From: Aquilaria yunnanensis
Lineage: Eukaryota > Streptophyta > Magnoliopsida > Malvales > Thymelaeaceae
DNA: 64,000 nt
Reading direction: 5' to 3'
Assembly: GCA_039654915.1 (NCBI GenBank)
Contig: CM077596.1
Location: forward strand, 55,736,501-55,800,500
Positions 1 to 13,189 of the stretch are shown here, in pieces. Below the pieces are notes generated by a model. It ran no database searches and had not been told where the DNA came from. It worked only from the letters and a program-made list of their open reading frames with translations. Made by a program: the position numbers and the translations under genes. The first letter of the stretch is position 1, and the number at the start of each line of letters is the position of its first letter.

Positions 1-507
1 TGTATCAGACATTTCTTGATATCTGTCTTAGACAGTTCCGCAGGTTATTTCTATGAACAGTCCAATAGGGGTGGCAAGGGATGAGTGGCTTAGCAAGCAG
101 TGTTGCTGCAGTAGCAACTGTGGCATCCGAAAGCAACAAGCAATGCAATCTGGAAGGGACGAGCGACACAATCTAGCAAGCGATAACACCGAGATTTAGA
201 GGTTAGCGACACTGTGAGATTTGGAGGAATGACGGCCAGAGAAGGTTTGATGTGAAGCGTCAATTAGTGGAGCAGAAGGAACGACAGTGGGAGGCAGCGT
301 CAGAGAAGTATGGTTTTTTCCTTTTCAAGAGAAAGGGGTAATTTGGTCAAAATATGGGCTGAGTGTGGCTTATATATAGAGAATTAAGGGTGAGATTAGT
401 ATGTCTAATTAGATATATGTATATAATATAATAATTACTAAGTTTATGGTTATAAGCACATATTAAACTTCATGAAATTAAAGTAATGGTTATATACATA
501 ATAAATA
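1..507. other. Left flank, no gene recognised
   Basis: The first ~330 bases are less AT-rich than what follows and contain no long reading frame or motif I recognise. They could be a gene flank or untranslated region that continues to the left. The remainder is AT-rich filler. Confidence 0.4.
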
Positions 508-1582
508 CGATAAACGTCTCAAATTCACTACTAATATTTGGGTTGGGAGCAAATCTCCCACCTAAGTTTTTTTTAATCCTAAATTCCTATTAATATTTCA
601 TAATTAGCTCAAATTGCCCACTAATTTTACAAATGGCTTCAATTGGTTAGTGACCATTAAAAGACTAATGGAAAAAATTTAAGGACTTTAGGTAATTTGT
701 CTATTTATTTAATATAAATGTAAAAAGCAAGGATTCTCGTCCACCTCGCCTGGCCGCTGCTCCAGTTATATGGCCGCCGATAGCTTTCTCCATTTTCAAT
801 CTCACGCCTCACTGACTCTTTCCAATCTTCGCCTCCACTGTGGGAGAGTGAGAGTGAGACAGAGAGAAATAAAGCTAAAATTCTATAGCCATGGAAGAAT
901 TATCAATGGTTACTTGTGGGAAGAATTATCAATGATTACTTGTGGGTTGGAGACATAAAAAAAAAAGCTCACGGTTTTTTAGAAAGCTTCTGCCTCTAAT
1001 TCCTCATTTAGTGATTCTATCTACAACATATCGTATTTTAGGTGCTACCGTTCCTCATCTAACGAGTTAGACTTCTGAGCGAATTTAGGTGACCTGAATA
1101 AAGATGGAGAATAGCTTCTAAGGTTGGGCTTTAAAAGCTTTCAAAAAGATATGAAAGCAGTCCAAACTCATCATGAGTCCTTGATGAAAGACTTTCATTG
1201 ATTGGAATCAGAGCACCTGTTGTCAACAAGGAAAATTGATAAATTAATTGAGTATTTCAGATGGCGAGCTGAGTGAGTCGGTCGAGAAGGCTATTGGTGG
1301 TTGTATAGCTAGAGCAGTAGTTGTAGGCAAGGTGGATCTTAATTTTTCCTTGCACATTGAATAAATGAATAAATTGCGTAAAATCCTCAAGTTTGTTAAA
1401 AGTTATATTATCACCCTAAAATTTTAAAATATGCTTCTTTTGCCCCTTTTCATTAGTTTTTAACATCTATGGCCAATTTGAGACAATTTAAAATATTAGT
1501 GAGAATTTGGGACCAGAAAAACTTTAGTGGCAAATTTGGTCCCAACCCAAAACATTAATGGTAAATTGAGATTTTTGCTCAT
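508..1582. mobile_element. Non-autonomous DNA element with long terminal inverted repeats
   Basis: The left ~120 bases (around GGGTTGGGAGCAAATCTC at 540) are repeated in inverted orientation at 1,440-1,582 (GGGTTGGGACCAAAT on the minus strand). The interior is unrelated, with a locally GC-richer patch at 740-870 that could be a captured host fragment. It holds a 62-codon open frame (770-958) with no recognisable product. Long inverted repeats and no transposase suggest a Mutator-like or foldback type; no target duplication was resolved. Confidence 0.5.
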
Positions 1583-1746
1583 CTCCACCCCCTTGTAACT
1601 TTGATTAATTGTGATATACTCTCTAAAGTATATAATTCCATGTTTAGTATTAGTGGATACTCACTAATTAATAGCAATTAATTCATGATTTTATGAAATG
1701 ATATTATAAGACACTATTTATGATACTGAACATTCTATGAAATAAT

Positions 1747-2241
1747 GAGTAAATTGTGTGGACAGTCCTTAACCTTTAATTATTGTTCTAGTTTAGTCAT
1801 AAATCTATTAAAATTGTTTCATTTTGGTCCCTCACTAACTTAAATATTTGGTAACTATTTCTAGTAAATTTAAACTATTTAATAATTTTTTGACAATAAA
1901 TAGAAAATTTAAATTAGTAGTTTTTTTCTTGAATGAAATAATTTCATTTTATAGGGAGAAAAAAAATGTAATTTGAATTGTCCAATAATTAAAAAAATTA
2001 TTATACCAATTAAATTTATTATAAGATAGTTACTAAATAGTTTAAATTATAATTTAAAAAGTTTTTATGAGACTAATACTTTGAGTAAAAAAAAAATTTC
2101 CAATAGAAGCTAAAGTAAAATATTTTTATAAATTTAGGACTAAAATGAAATGTTTTAAAAAGGTTTAGGGAAAAAAAATTAATAGGTTTAGAAAAAACAA
2201 AATAATAATCAAATGTTATAAATCATATACGCAATTTACTC
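1747..2241. mobile_element. Mutator-like MITE, GAGTAAATTG family, copy 1
   Basis: It starts GAGTAAATTGTGTGGA and ends in the inverted form GCAATTTACTC. The inner part has the 'fully open phrases' typical of the family (TTTAGTC, TTTCATTTTGGTCCCT). The same family lies at 25,117-25,688 and 40,146-40,719, where a 10-base target duplication supports Mutator-like transposition. Confidence 0.6.
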
Positions 2242-2810
2242 ATGAGATAATATAAAGTCCAATATCTTTTCATAGGTGATTCATGTATTTTTTTTTTTTA
2301 TAGAGATCCATATACTTTTGTAAAATATTTAGTTTTTCTTTCATGATTGTCCGGTTTCATAAACAGGCAAGGCAGAGCTACTAGGGGGATAGGGTGCTCC
2401 GTCCCATTTAACTCCACCTTAATTCATTTATTGATATTTAAAAAATTATTTATGTAAACTTATAAAATAAAAATTTTAAATATACTTAAATTTCTTTTGA
2501 AGAACATGATTTTTAAATTTTTGTAGTCCAAAATTAATGTTATTGCACTCCAAATATAAATATGATATTCATATATATGTTTGTTTTAATAAAAGTAACC
2601 AACTTTTATATATGTGATTACATTTATATTTATAAATATAACATATTAGTTTCAGATAAGCCCCTACATCCTGACCAACCCCTCAACAAAAATTCCTTGC
2701 TTTACCTAGTAAACATGAGAGTAATACATCTTGACTTTAGTTCCTTAAACTTCTGAAACATTGCAATATCATAATTTAGGGTTGTTCGGCAAAATTTGTT
2801 TTGTTCAGAT
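2242..2810. other. AT-rich intergenic stretch, nothing recognised
   Basis: Low-complexity AT-rich DNA. The open frame at 2,562-2,756 is a chance frame in TA-rich sequence with no protein features. Confidence 0.4.
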
Positions 2811-2814
2811 TAAC

Positions 2815-5080
2815 AGTGCTTTTTTTAGATTTGTTGGGGAATTCTAAAGTGGTGTGATCTACTAAGTGGGATATCACATATGGTTATAACCTCACATATG
2901 CTCCTAAAAGTATAAGTTAATGGGACAAGAGACCATCACAATATATATGTATCCCACTTTGAATAATTTTCAACTATGTGAGCTAAACCATTTGCTTGCA
3001 TCATCAACAATTTCCCTCTCACAACTAACTCCACTACAAGCATGCACACTCAAGAGCAAACACTCTTCGGGTCAATTTATTTATTAACTTAAATCAACTT
3101 AATATAAATGACTAATTTTTATTTTTACATTTTTTTACCTGAAGCTAATTTCATTTGGAAGCCAAAATTATAGGTGTAATAATCCATCGAAAGTATCTTT
3201 TTATAATGTTATTAAATTTTTTTAAAATTTTCTTTTTCTAGACATTAAAAAATAAAAATTCATAAAAATTTAATAAAATTATAAAAACTTTACTTACAAT
3301 GAATAATTATACCTATATAATATTAATTTTCAAATAAAATTCATTTTGGGTAGAAAGATGTATAATTAAAAATAAGTCATTTTAAATTAAGTTGACATAA
3401 GTTAAAATAAATCGAGTGTTGATGTCTAGCCACGATAAGAGTCACAAATGCTTTCTGTACTTGCTAATCATGTGCAAAGGCGGCATATGATCCTCAACAC
3501 TTTGTTTTGTGTCATTCCTAGCCAAACCATCAAGTCTAGTACCACTTTGTTGGAGAGGTTTGAACCAAGAAGATCTGCCAAACGAAATACCACATAAGAT
3601 AATGGTTTGACAACATGTTCCAAAAAACTTGAGCCAGTAAGACAAGAGACCACCACTTGCCATTTATGCACATCCTCAACAATCTTTCCCTTAACAGTGA
3701 CTCCACTAGAGTGCGCACACTGAGAGCAAACACTTTTCACGTTTAACCATAATGAAAGTTAAAAACATTTTTCTACTTGCTAATCATGTGGCAAAGGGGC
3801 ACATGATCCTTAATAGAAGCGTAGCTAGGAAGTTGCGTAGAGGTGTAGTAGCACCCCAACAATCTTGAAAAAAAATAAATTATAGGTTATATTGGTAAAG
3901 GTATATTTACAAAAAAAAAAAAAACTATTAATGTTATCAAATTAGTTTATTTTGCTTTTCAACATTTATATAGGATATTTTTTTGTTCCCAACAATGTTG
4001 GAGTAATTTACTCGTAACATAATAAGTAAAGGTAAAACTTCAGAAAAGCTCATAATTTCAAAATTTTATTCTAGTTTACTCAACTTTTATGTAAAATAAA
4101 ATATCCTCAAACAAATTTTTTGAAACATAAAAAATGCCCTAAATTAATGGACTAGTTTTACTGCTTGAATGTCAAACTCATTTTTTAATTAATAGAAAAA
4201 CATATAAGATAAATCTTTTGCACCATATTCTATATTTTTCACTTACATATTTAAAGAACTTCCCTGCCATAATTTATCATCACATTGTTATGATAGAAGT
4301 ATACTATTATCTATTATCTTTCTAATTAACAAACAAAAAGTTTTAAGTTGTTACAATTATTTTTTTTATCATAAACAATGTAAAAGGTATTCACCATAAA
4401 TTTTATTATGATTTTAATGAAGTAAAATTGCCACAAATTATTACTAGGTATATTGCACTAGAAATTCATAACCTTTATTCTTATTGTAAATCCAGCTCAA
4501 ACTTTTTTTTTGTGTGCTTGATGATCCCTAGCTTCTACTAAAAATTGTAAATTACTAACTCTTTTGTTATATTTCACCAAATTTTTGAGAAACTACATCA
4601 CTATCCTACACTTTGCTATTTTTTTACAAATTTGGCTATTAGTTTTTGTTTTTATATAAATAAGACATCTATATAGTTAACTTACATGTGATAAAAATTT
4701 TATTGAAATTCTTGTTAGATCTAATGATCAAAGATGGCAACAGACTTAATAAAAGCAAAAAATGGTTGAAAACTACTAAGCAACGAACATAAAATTAAGA
4801 ACATATTTCGTACTTCTAATCCCAAATTATTGACTATACCACTAATCCTAAACACTTTGTATTGTTAAATAAGTGTCAAACTTCAGCACATCAATGTTAA
4901 TCCCAGTTGAACCACCAGCTTTGATACCACTTGCTCAAGAGATTTGAATTGGGAAGATGCACCAACTGAAATACAACATATGATAATGGCTTCACACATG
5001 TTCCCAAAATCTTAAGTCTATGGGACACAGAGATAATTTTCTACCATACAGAACTAGTCAATTGTGTTCATTCTCAAGAA
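2815..5080. repeat. Three dispersed copies of one ~230-bp repeat
   Basis: Segments at about 2,815-3,062, 3,505-3,740 and 4,885-5,045 are diverged direct copies. Shared landmarks in order are: an ATACCAC(TT) phrase, a block ending GGGACAAGAGACCA, then ACTCCACTA, then GAGCAAACACT. The short minus-strand open frames at 3,442-3,740 fall inside copy 2 and are not conserved in the other copies, so they are probably not coding. The repeat may be the end of an old retroelement; I cannot assign it. Confidence 0.5.
3068..3425. mobile_element. AT-rich MITE, TTAACTTAAGT family, copy 1
   Basis: About 360 bp with terminal inverted repeats of roughly 40 bases built on AACTTAA(G)T..AACTTAA and a shared inner block (AATAATCCAT, CATTAAAAAATAAAAATT). 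It is inserted between two copies of the 230-bp repeat. Relatives lie at 18,065-18,433, 20,936-21,270 and 57,340-57,710. Confidence 0.6.
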
Positions 5081-5372
5081 GATATTTAACTGTAGATCAA
5101 AATTTTAGAAAAGTCAATATACCAATTTACCAAGTTTGCAACTCCAGTTAATGAAATACTTGGGAAACCTACTAAATTGCCTCATTGTTAGTTAACTTAA
5201 TGGTCAAACCATTAGAATTAAAATTTTACAAGTTTCTAGGACCCTTCTACAATATAACCTCTATACTAGTACATTCATTTTCATCAAAATCCTCAATTTT
5301 TTAAGTTTTTATACAAAAGGACATAAGTTTTGAAATATACAATCAAACTACAAATATGAAACAAACAAGCAT

Positions 5373-5462
5373 ATGGCTCAGATACCAAAATGGCTCAGGT
5401 AATATAAAACATAACCAATGGCTCAGATACCAAAATGGCTCAGGTAATATAAAACATAACCA
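5373..5462. repeat. 45-bp tandem duplication
   Basis: The 45-base unit beginning ATGGCTCAGATACCAAAA occurs twice head to tail, essentially identical. The perfect match suggests a recent event. Confidence 0.85.
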
Positions 5463-6331
5463 AATGCATACATAAAGTATTAGACACAAATATAAATTGG
5501 AAATGCGCATATGATTTATTTAATTAACATATAAAACTTACAGTGAGCTAGTGAATACTAGTTTATACACACCACACATAAAGGATGAACAATGTAGTGG
5601 TTTCAAGTTGGTACTGCTGGAGAAGAACACCAAGCTTCAACAATACTTTTACAGCTACCGTGTACATCCAACGTAAAAACAAAATAGGATGCTATAGAAG
5701 TAAGAGAGAAAATGTCCAATACATGGACTAGAGAAATGTTATAAAAAGTAAATAAAGTTTTTTCCTGGTGAAAGATCACCTTTAAATAAGCAAATAACTT
5801 TAGACATTGATAATAAAGCAAGATTTCTTTCACCAATGAAGAGTCAAGGGAATTTAAGACCATCATTGTTACTGTTCATATGCTTTCTTGGATTCCTTTG
5901 AGAGAAATCAAAATAATAACTATTCTAGGCCTGCAATATTGGTGGCTGTTATTTTTCATATCATTTTCTATTGACATTACTTTTTCCAAGTGAAAGTAAG
6001 GGCATTTTGAGTTGCAGATGCTCCTACTTTGTTGAGGAAGCCCTGTTTTGTTAGGATCACTAGCTTGACCATGTGATAATGTCGAAGATGAAGGCCCTGT
6101 TTGACTACTCTTCTGACTCTGGGAGGACTTATTGATTTTATCTTTCATGACTAAAAAAGGAATTTCATTATCCTTGAATTTCTTTTTTCATAGAACTTGT
6201 TCAACATAATATTCAAAATATTCAAAATATTTTCATCGAGATCATTTTCTTCATGAATAATGTCTATTTGGTAGAGCTTGAGGATATTTAGCAGATACTA
6301 CTTTTTGATACATTTGTCACACCATTTGTAT
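5463..6331. other. AT-rich intergenic stretch with short unassigned frames
   Basis: Open frames on the minus strand at 5,603-5,866 and 5,876-6,148 have no motif I recognise and could not be linked by a clear splice site. I see no supported gene. Confidence 0.35.
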
Positions 6332-6977
6332 GGGTTGTAAACGAACCAAATGAACATGAACAAGCCTTATTCATGTTCATTTGTTTAACTTTTAACAAAC
6401 ACGAACAATAAATGAATGCAACTTTTCTATTCATGTTTGTTCGTTTATTAATAAACGAACATGAACAATTAAACCTTATGACTGCCATCATTCTAAATTT
6501 GAGAAAGTCTAGCAATGACTAATAAGTTAATAGGCGATGGTGAGAGAGATTATGGGTTATGGCAATATGGCTCGGTTTGGTGCTGCAGCAGGTTCACGTT
6601 ATAAAGGAAATGACTGATTATGTTTGGAGAAACAAAGACAATAGATTAATTTAAAAAAGATTGGAGCATAACCATATGAATGGAGTAGGTGGACACTAAT
6701 AAAAATGCATGATCTATAAAATATATATAATAATAAATGTACAACTAATGTATAAATAAACAAACAAATAAATAGATGAACATAAATGAATAATAACTGA
6801 ACGATTTATGAATATAAATGAATGAACGAGACCTTGTTCATGTTCGTTTATTTAACTAATTGAACAGAAAAATCTATTCGTGTTCGATCATTTAACTAAA
6901 TAAATGAACATTAATGAACTCCCGCCAAACGATTCATGAATGGTTCGCTGAACACTCTGTTCGTTTACACTTCTAAC
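6332..6977. mobile_element. hAT-like non-autonomous element, copy 1
   Basis: It starts GGGTTGTAAACGAAC and ends with the inverted GTTCGTTTACACTTCTAACC. Subterminal DNA is packed with alternating GTTCG/CGAAC motifs. Flanks ATTTGTAT and ATTTGGAC resemble a decayed 8-bp target duplication. The core (GGTGATGGTGAGA..., AAAGACAATAGATTAATTT) is shared with the copies at 27,236-27,912 and 42,304-42,998. Confidence 0.65.
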
Positions 6978-9689
6978 CATTTGGACTCCTAGACTCTTTT
7001 TAACCATGGAGTAAAATGATTAATATAGTCTATTGTCTGTTTCTATAATGCCATTGAACAACCCACGATATGCTATACATGGCCATATTAAATTCTAGGA
7101 AAGGCATCATCTGCCATTCCTTATAAAATTGTTCATGATACTTCAAAAATATCTCAAAGAATTTTGTACTTGTTCTGGCAAAAAATCTCTATAGACCATT
7201 TCCATGGTATCAATTATAAACAAGCTGAGTAAAGAGAATGTACTTCTGTGTTAAAGTTGAGAAGGAAGTGACAATGACAACAACAGTGATGGCTATGAAG
7301 GCACTAAAGTGATCATCAGAAACAGTGAGCAAGAGATCAGAGAGTAAGGAAGCAAGAAGGCAAAAAGGTTTGGGAAGTAAGAAAGCAAGACAAACTATAA
7401 AGAAAGGGATGGTAAAAACCTCATCCTTTTATAAATCTATAAAGGCCATTTTGAATCCTATCTAAAAAATCTTCGCCATCTTTACCTTTTGAGCAAGATA
7501 TTAGTAGCACATCACTCGGCTACTAACTGACACAAACATCGCATGTCATCAAATCAAGTCTCTGATGAGCATTAAATTGGCAATTATTCATCTCATATCG
7601 TGTGATTATAAATTGACACATGTCAAATCAAAGTGACAACTAGATTTCACCATTCTCTAAGAGGTGTCATCTCACTTCCTTGGTTCCGAAGAGACTCTGT
7701 TATGCTTCCCTCTTTAAGAGCATCCATTTCGCCCTGCAAGGCATTGTTACAAAAGAGGCATCGATATATACAAAAAGGTCTCACCAAATGTAGCACCTGT
7801 ATCCCATATTTTTTAGGAAGAGGAACATGTTGATATTATACTAGGCCTAAAGCCCAATATCAAGGCTTAGATCGCCCAAATTATTCAATAAGACACAGGT
7901 CACTATCTAAGCAGTCCAATAGGGTGACACTTAGCTAGAAAAAAAAATGAGACTCCTACATGGAAAGAGAATCCCACATTTGTGAGACTTCGTAACTCAT
8001 ACGGATCCTTCCAACTCCATAAAAAAGAAACCCTCACAACACTCCAACATACGTTTTGCACCCTTAATCTCCATAGCTTTCTCCACACTTACTAGAGGCT
8101 AACTTAACTATTGGAAGGTTATCCTGGGATACAAAATCATCTTTGAATATAGGTTCCTAGGCTTATGTCACACCAGTAGCAATAGCTTCAATGTCGGCCC
8201 ACCTAGTTTGGTAGGTAGTACTTCAGTTTTACTATCACTTTTCTTTTCAAACTAATGATCCACAATCATCTCTTTCATGGACTTTTATGGAAATGCATCT
8301 TACACCATTCTAAATCTAAAAAGATTATACATCTTAGATTTGAAAGAAAATATCCTTTTCTATTTCCTTACTAGTTGTACTTCCAATAAAATGTGCATTG
8401 ATAGCCAAGAACAAAGTATTAACAAAATCATGTACATTTGAATTTGTTATGTTTCCTCTATGTTGTGTTGCAACAATTTTCTGGCATTTCTTATTTCTTA
8501 TCATGCTTGTTTTGTTAGATATTTTTTTCACCAATTTTTTAGTTGCCCTGTAAATCCATCTGTGATCATTTTTGTGTATTTCTGGATTGAGTTATTGGAT
8601 TTTTTTTGCAATTACTTTAAACATAATTATGTGTTGAATAGTATTTATAATTGGATATTCTGATAAACCATAGATACTCCATTCTCTTATGAAATCACCC
8701 TTATACTTAGCAAAAACATACGACTCAAAATTGTTTCCTACCATCAAATTAACTGGGGATGGTTTTGATGTATAGGATGAGGCACAACCCAAGTTTTTGT
8801 TAAACTTTTTGTTCCTCTCTCCATTTTGAGGCAATTTAGTTTTAACATTTGATGTTTTTGTTGCTTAGGCCTACTAGGTTCTTGGATGCTTTTAGTAGCA
8901 CCAATTGCATTAATTTGGAGATTTTTTTTTTAATTTGTGGACTCCTTATGATTTGGATCAATTTGGATTATAAGTTTAGCTATTTAATCAACAAAATCAA
9001 CAAACATATTTTTGGTTTCCATTAGGATTTTAGAGTTTTTGTGGTAAGCTTATTGGTGACTTTGAGATTTCTAGCAAGAATTCTAGTTTAAAAATTGAAG
9101 TTTGTATAAGACCAAACTCATGCTTATGCAAAGATATTTCAATCCAATTATCCTATTCATTTGTTTATCTATTGATTGTAGGTAAAAATTGATATAGTTA
9201 TTTTATTCTATGATGTTCTAGAGATCTTTCTTTTCTATTGGTCTTTAATTATTATCAAAATTTTCTAAATTGAATATTTTAAAAGGTGAAGCTTTTTTTT
9301 TTTTTCTCCTAAGATGACTGTGGAGTGGTAATGGGTGGATGTGGTGGAGTTACTTCTTTTCCATCATCAGTCTTATAGGTAGACCATATTTCTTTTCACA
9401 TGTTCAATGTGGTATCATCATCTAAGACTAGAGCACAAATAAATCATTCAAAGAATTTTCAATTCTTCTTAATACATAATTCTCTTATACCAAAGGTATT
9501 TTATTATTTTTTTTCCTCATTGGTATATTTATCCATTGACCAAGGTCTTTTCACTTTGTTTTTTTTATAAAAAAAAATTCATTAAAACTCTTGTGGCCCA
9601 TTTTAAATGGTAGAAATAAGATAAAGTGATCATATTGACACATATTTTGAATCTTCTTCTTGCTGCTTGCATGTTTGACCTTTTTCTAA
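6978..9689. other. Intergenic region without a supported gene
   Basis: Mixed AT-rich DNA. A segment at about 7,850-8,095 (TAGGCCTAAAGCCCAATATC ... TGTGAGACTTCGTAAC) has the composition of an old LTR or terminal-repeat retroelement fragment but I found no partner copy. Open frames at 7,633-7,833, 7,903-8,088, 8,334-8,534 and 8,592-8,834 show no recognisable protein. Confidence 0.35.
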
Positions 9690-10430
9690 AGGTAAAAAGG
9701 ACAAATTTGCCACTAAACTATAGGGGGTAGAGTAATTTTGTCACTAAACTTTTTTGGCAGGCAAATTTGCTATTAATATTTTCATTGTAGGCAATTTTAC
9801 CACTGACCATTAAATGTTAGGTATATTCTGTTTGTTCAAAAATTATTCCATGACATAACTTTTCAACTAGTCCTTGAAAATTTTTTCCTTAACCCCTAGC
9901 TACCCAAATATTTCGTAACATCTAAATGAGTTAAAATTCTGTAGTTGACCACATACCCTCGGTGCTGAGCTTTTTTTGTTTTTACTTTCCTCATTGCCTC
10001 TAAGCAACTTTCCACCATTGTTACCATCAATCCTTTATTCTAGAGATACAACTCCTTTGGATTTTGACCCACTTGTGTCAATCAAAGTCTATTGGATCAA
10101 GGATTATACTAAGGAACGTTGTTGAAATATGTGGAAAAGTAGAGATAATGCTAGTAAAAAGGGTGGAGAGTAGTAAAGGGTATAAGGGTTTAATGGAGCA
10201 AAGACAATAATCAAAATGATATATTAAAAAACTTAGGGTTTGGAATTGAAACTTACATGTTTCTCATTTTTTTCACGTTTGTGACATTAAACAATTTTAA
10301 TGGCTAGTAGCAGATTTACTCTCAACACAAAAAATTGAAGGCAAATTTGACAGTAAGAAAAGTTCAGTGACAAAATTACTTTACTCTTTATAGTTTAGTG
10401 GCAAATTTGCCAAGTTTGCTTTTTTTTTGT
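9690..10430. mobile_element. Inverted-repeat DNA element (CAAATTTGCCACTAAACTA type)
   Basis: ACAAATTTGCCACTAAACTA at 9,701 is answered on the other strand by GGCAAATTTGCCACTAAAC near 10,400. The inverted similarity continues for roughly 100 bases inward (AGTAATTTTGTCACT). The inner ~450 bases are unique and have no coding capacity I recognise. It is probably a non-autonomous Mutator-like element. Confidence 0.6.
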
Positions 10431-10710
10431 TTTCCCTAAATGACAAGGTCAATTCTATAAACAAAGTTTAAAATTTGTTATTTAGATTCTTTAAGCCCTC
10501 TTACTATTTTTTTGGGTTAATTACAATTTATCTCCTGAGGTTTAGGTAAAATTACACTTTACCCATTTTGTTTAAAAAATATACACTTTACTTTCTGTAT
10601 TTTTAATACAATCCAACAGCAACTTTTGATATCTTAATTTAGACTGTACGGTTATTATCTTCAAGTAATTTTAGTTTATATAATACTTTTTTTATAATTA
10701 ATTGACATTT

Positions 10711-11475
10711 AGGGCCAATTCGTTTGGAGTTAATAGCTTTGAATTAATGTGTTTTTGCTGACTGGATTTGTGTTAATGATACTTTTTCCCCTAAAGTTTC
10801 TTGGAATTACAAGTGATTCCAGCCCTGCCCCACTCTACCTCCACCGTTCTTACACCGTCCTTTCTCTTTGCCTCCACCCTGTTCTGTCATTGGTCTTTTG
10901 GTCTCACCCCACTCTGCCTCCACCTTGCCCCACCTCTGCCTCGTTTGGCTAGTAAATCATCCTTCTCGTGGTTATCGTCTACCAAAGAGGAATAAGACAA
11001 GGAGGCCATGAGAGCAACAAATCGAGCAAAAAGATCGATGATGAAAGGGGCAAAATCGAAGCAAATCAAAGATAATTGAGTTGAATCGGCGATGATAGGA
11101 GCAAAATCGGAGATAATCGGGTTGAGATGGGCGATGATCAGAGCAAAATCGAAGCAAATTGGAGATAATCAGGTTAAGATCGGTGATGATTGGAGCAAAA
11201 TTGAAGCAAATCGAAGATAATTGGGGTTGAGATCGGCGATGATCAGAGCAAAATCAAAACAAATCGGGGTAAGATTGAATCAAGAGTAAAGCAAGATTAG
11301 ATTTGTTGGAGCAAGGTCGGAGCAAGCTCTTTTAGGAGCAAGATCGGAGATGAGTCTGCCGGGTTTTGGAAATTTAGGGAAAAAGTCAAATGGGGGTAAA
11401 AAAGAAATAAATTTATTGGCCTTAGACAAAAACGCGTTAATGCATCCCCGTTAACTCAAGCCAAACAAGCAATTA
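10711..11475. mobile_element. Nested inverted-repeat element with tandem core
   Basis: The left end GGCCAATTCGTTTGGAGTTA and right end (minus strand TTGCTTGTTTGGCTTGAGTT) are imperfect inverted repeats that both run into ATTAA..GTTTTTG. It interrupts the 10,505-11,735 element, so it is younger. Short open frames (10,749-10,995 plus; 10,887-11,157 minus) are repeat-derived. Confidence 0.5.
11027..11275 (+). repeat. Diverged tandem repeat, about 5 copies of 40-60 bp
   Basis: Units share the phrases GGTTGAGATCGGCGATGATC, AGAGCAAAATCGAAGCAAAT and GGAGATAATC. Unit lengths vary because some copies lack the middle phrase. It lies inside the nested element. Confidence 0.7.
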
Positions 11476-11735
11476 AAAAAATACTATTTTAAAAACTCAA
11501 AAAAATACAAAAAAAAACTAATAATTTAAAATATCTATTAAATATAAAATAAAATATGATATATATTGAAATTACTGGAATATGACTACTATAATACCTA
11601 AATTAAGATTTCAGAAGCTATGATTGGACTATATTACAAAGGTAAGGAGCAAAGTGTAGATTTTTGAAATAGGAAAGAACAAAATGTAATTTCACCTAAA
11701 TCTCATGAGGCAAATTGTAAGTATCCTTGTTTTTT

Positions 11736-13008
11736 TTTTTTTTTATACTCATATTCTAGAATATAAAAATAGGAAGCTTTGAGAGGTTTATAAGAGATTC
11801 TTAGAGGAGGCTTATTGGTTCTAATTCTAGGAAGACAATTTTTGTATTTTTATCCTTACTAAACTTATCTGTACTTCTCCATTATCAAATTTGATAATTC
11901 TTTTTAGTTCTTGGATTTTTAGGGGCTTAATAGGCTTCTCATTCTGAAATACTCATTTTTCTAAGAGTTTAGTATCACTCCATTTAATTGCTTTAGGAAT
12001 TACTACATGGCTTTTCTCGGTGTTTGCTTGTGGAAAAAGAGTTTCTCCTGTTATTTCAAATTCCATAGCTTTAGGTTCAATTTGTATTGTCATAACTTAA
12101 TAGTAAATTCTATGAACAGGTGTTACATTTTAGAATCTTTGAAGCATATCAAATCTAAATGTCATGATATTTTTAGTTAAAATTTTCATGTTATGCAGAT
12201 CTTTTAAATGAATAGTAAAATTTAGATGGCAATTAAAATGAATTGGACCTCACACAAACTAGGTTTAACATGCATAATAAAGAATCAAAGGGTTTATTAT
12301 GTCTTCGATCTCTTAAGGTAAATATTCACATAAGTATTCAAACCATTTATTGGTTATGATTTCAAAGCAATTTAAACTAATCCAACATGTAGGTAATTAT
12401 AATGATTTTCCAAATGATCCTATATCATATATTTGGATAACAATTCAAATTTATGATCTCTTTCCATTATAGAAACAATTCTTTTTATAGTTTTTAAATA
12501 TAGTTTATTCTTAAATTAGAAGTTCTTTTTGAAAGATATTGCACTTGTTAATTTTAGGAATGTTCCTGTTTTCTGACTTCTTTCTACATCTCTAATTATT
12601 ATTGTCTGTGCAATTTTCACCTTTCCACTTCCTTTAGTTTTTTCTTCATCTTGTCTCCTTGAAGGAGACTTTAACAAAATTGTAAAGATTTCAATTATAA
12701 TTAACTATTAATTAGTATTAAGATTTATTATTCTGTTATCTGTCAACGTTTTACTCCAATTTACAGCTCTCTTAACTCAACAATGGGTCATATGGCAAAT
12801 GCGTGAGTTAGTTGGTAGTCCAATTAAACCCTAACAACACTCTTTAATTACTTGGAGGATGGAAACTTTTAAAATCTGAATAACTCTTGTTTCAATGGAG
12901 AAAGATAGAAGACCAAACTTTAACAACCACAACGTCCAAAGAGTAAAGTTTTTACTTGGATTGCAACACACAGCTTAGGGCAAAATGTTATTCAAGATGA
13001 ATAGAACT
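11736..13008. other. AT-rich intergenic stretch, nothing recognised
   Basis: No open frame of note and no repeat partner found in this window. Confidence 0.35.
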
Positions 13009-13189
13009 TGTGTAAGCCGGGCTTATGTGTAAACCTCGACAAGTGCGCATCTACAGATGGTTTAGTGAAATTACTATATTGCCCTGCTAAAAATGAAATA
13101 TACTCCACTATCGCGTCCCATACTCCCCTTTTTAGCCTGACTTGTGTTTTGCATGGTTATTTGGTTCAAGTTTTTGTCATTTCACTTGT

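Larger units (their letters stand above)
10505..11735. mobile_element. Inverted-repeat element (GGTTAATTACAATTT type), split by a nested element
   Basis: The left end GGGTTAATTACAATTTATCT with AGGTTTAGGTAAAATTACA is mirrored at 11,640-11,735 (GTAATTTCACCTAAATCTCA ... CAAATTGTAAGTATCC). A shorter relative lies at 16,920-17,261. The centre is occupied by another element at about 10,711-11,475. Confidence 0.6.

Noticed and set aside
6325..6990. A CRISPR-like array of GTTCG/CGAAC repeats
   Set aside because: The motifs are short, in both orientations and without regular spacing; they are hAT subterminal repeats in plant nuclear DNA.
10749..11157. Overlapping short frames on both strands
   Set aside because: Derived from the tandem repeat and C-rich end of a nested MITE; no conserved domain.
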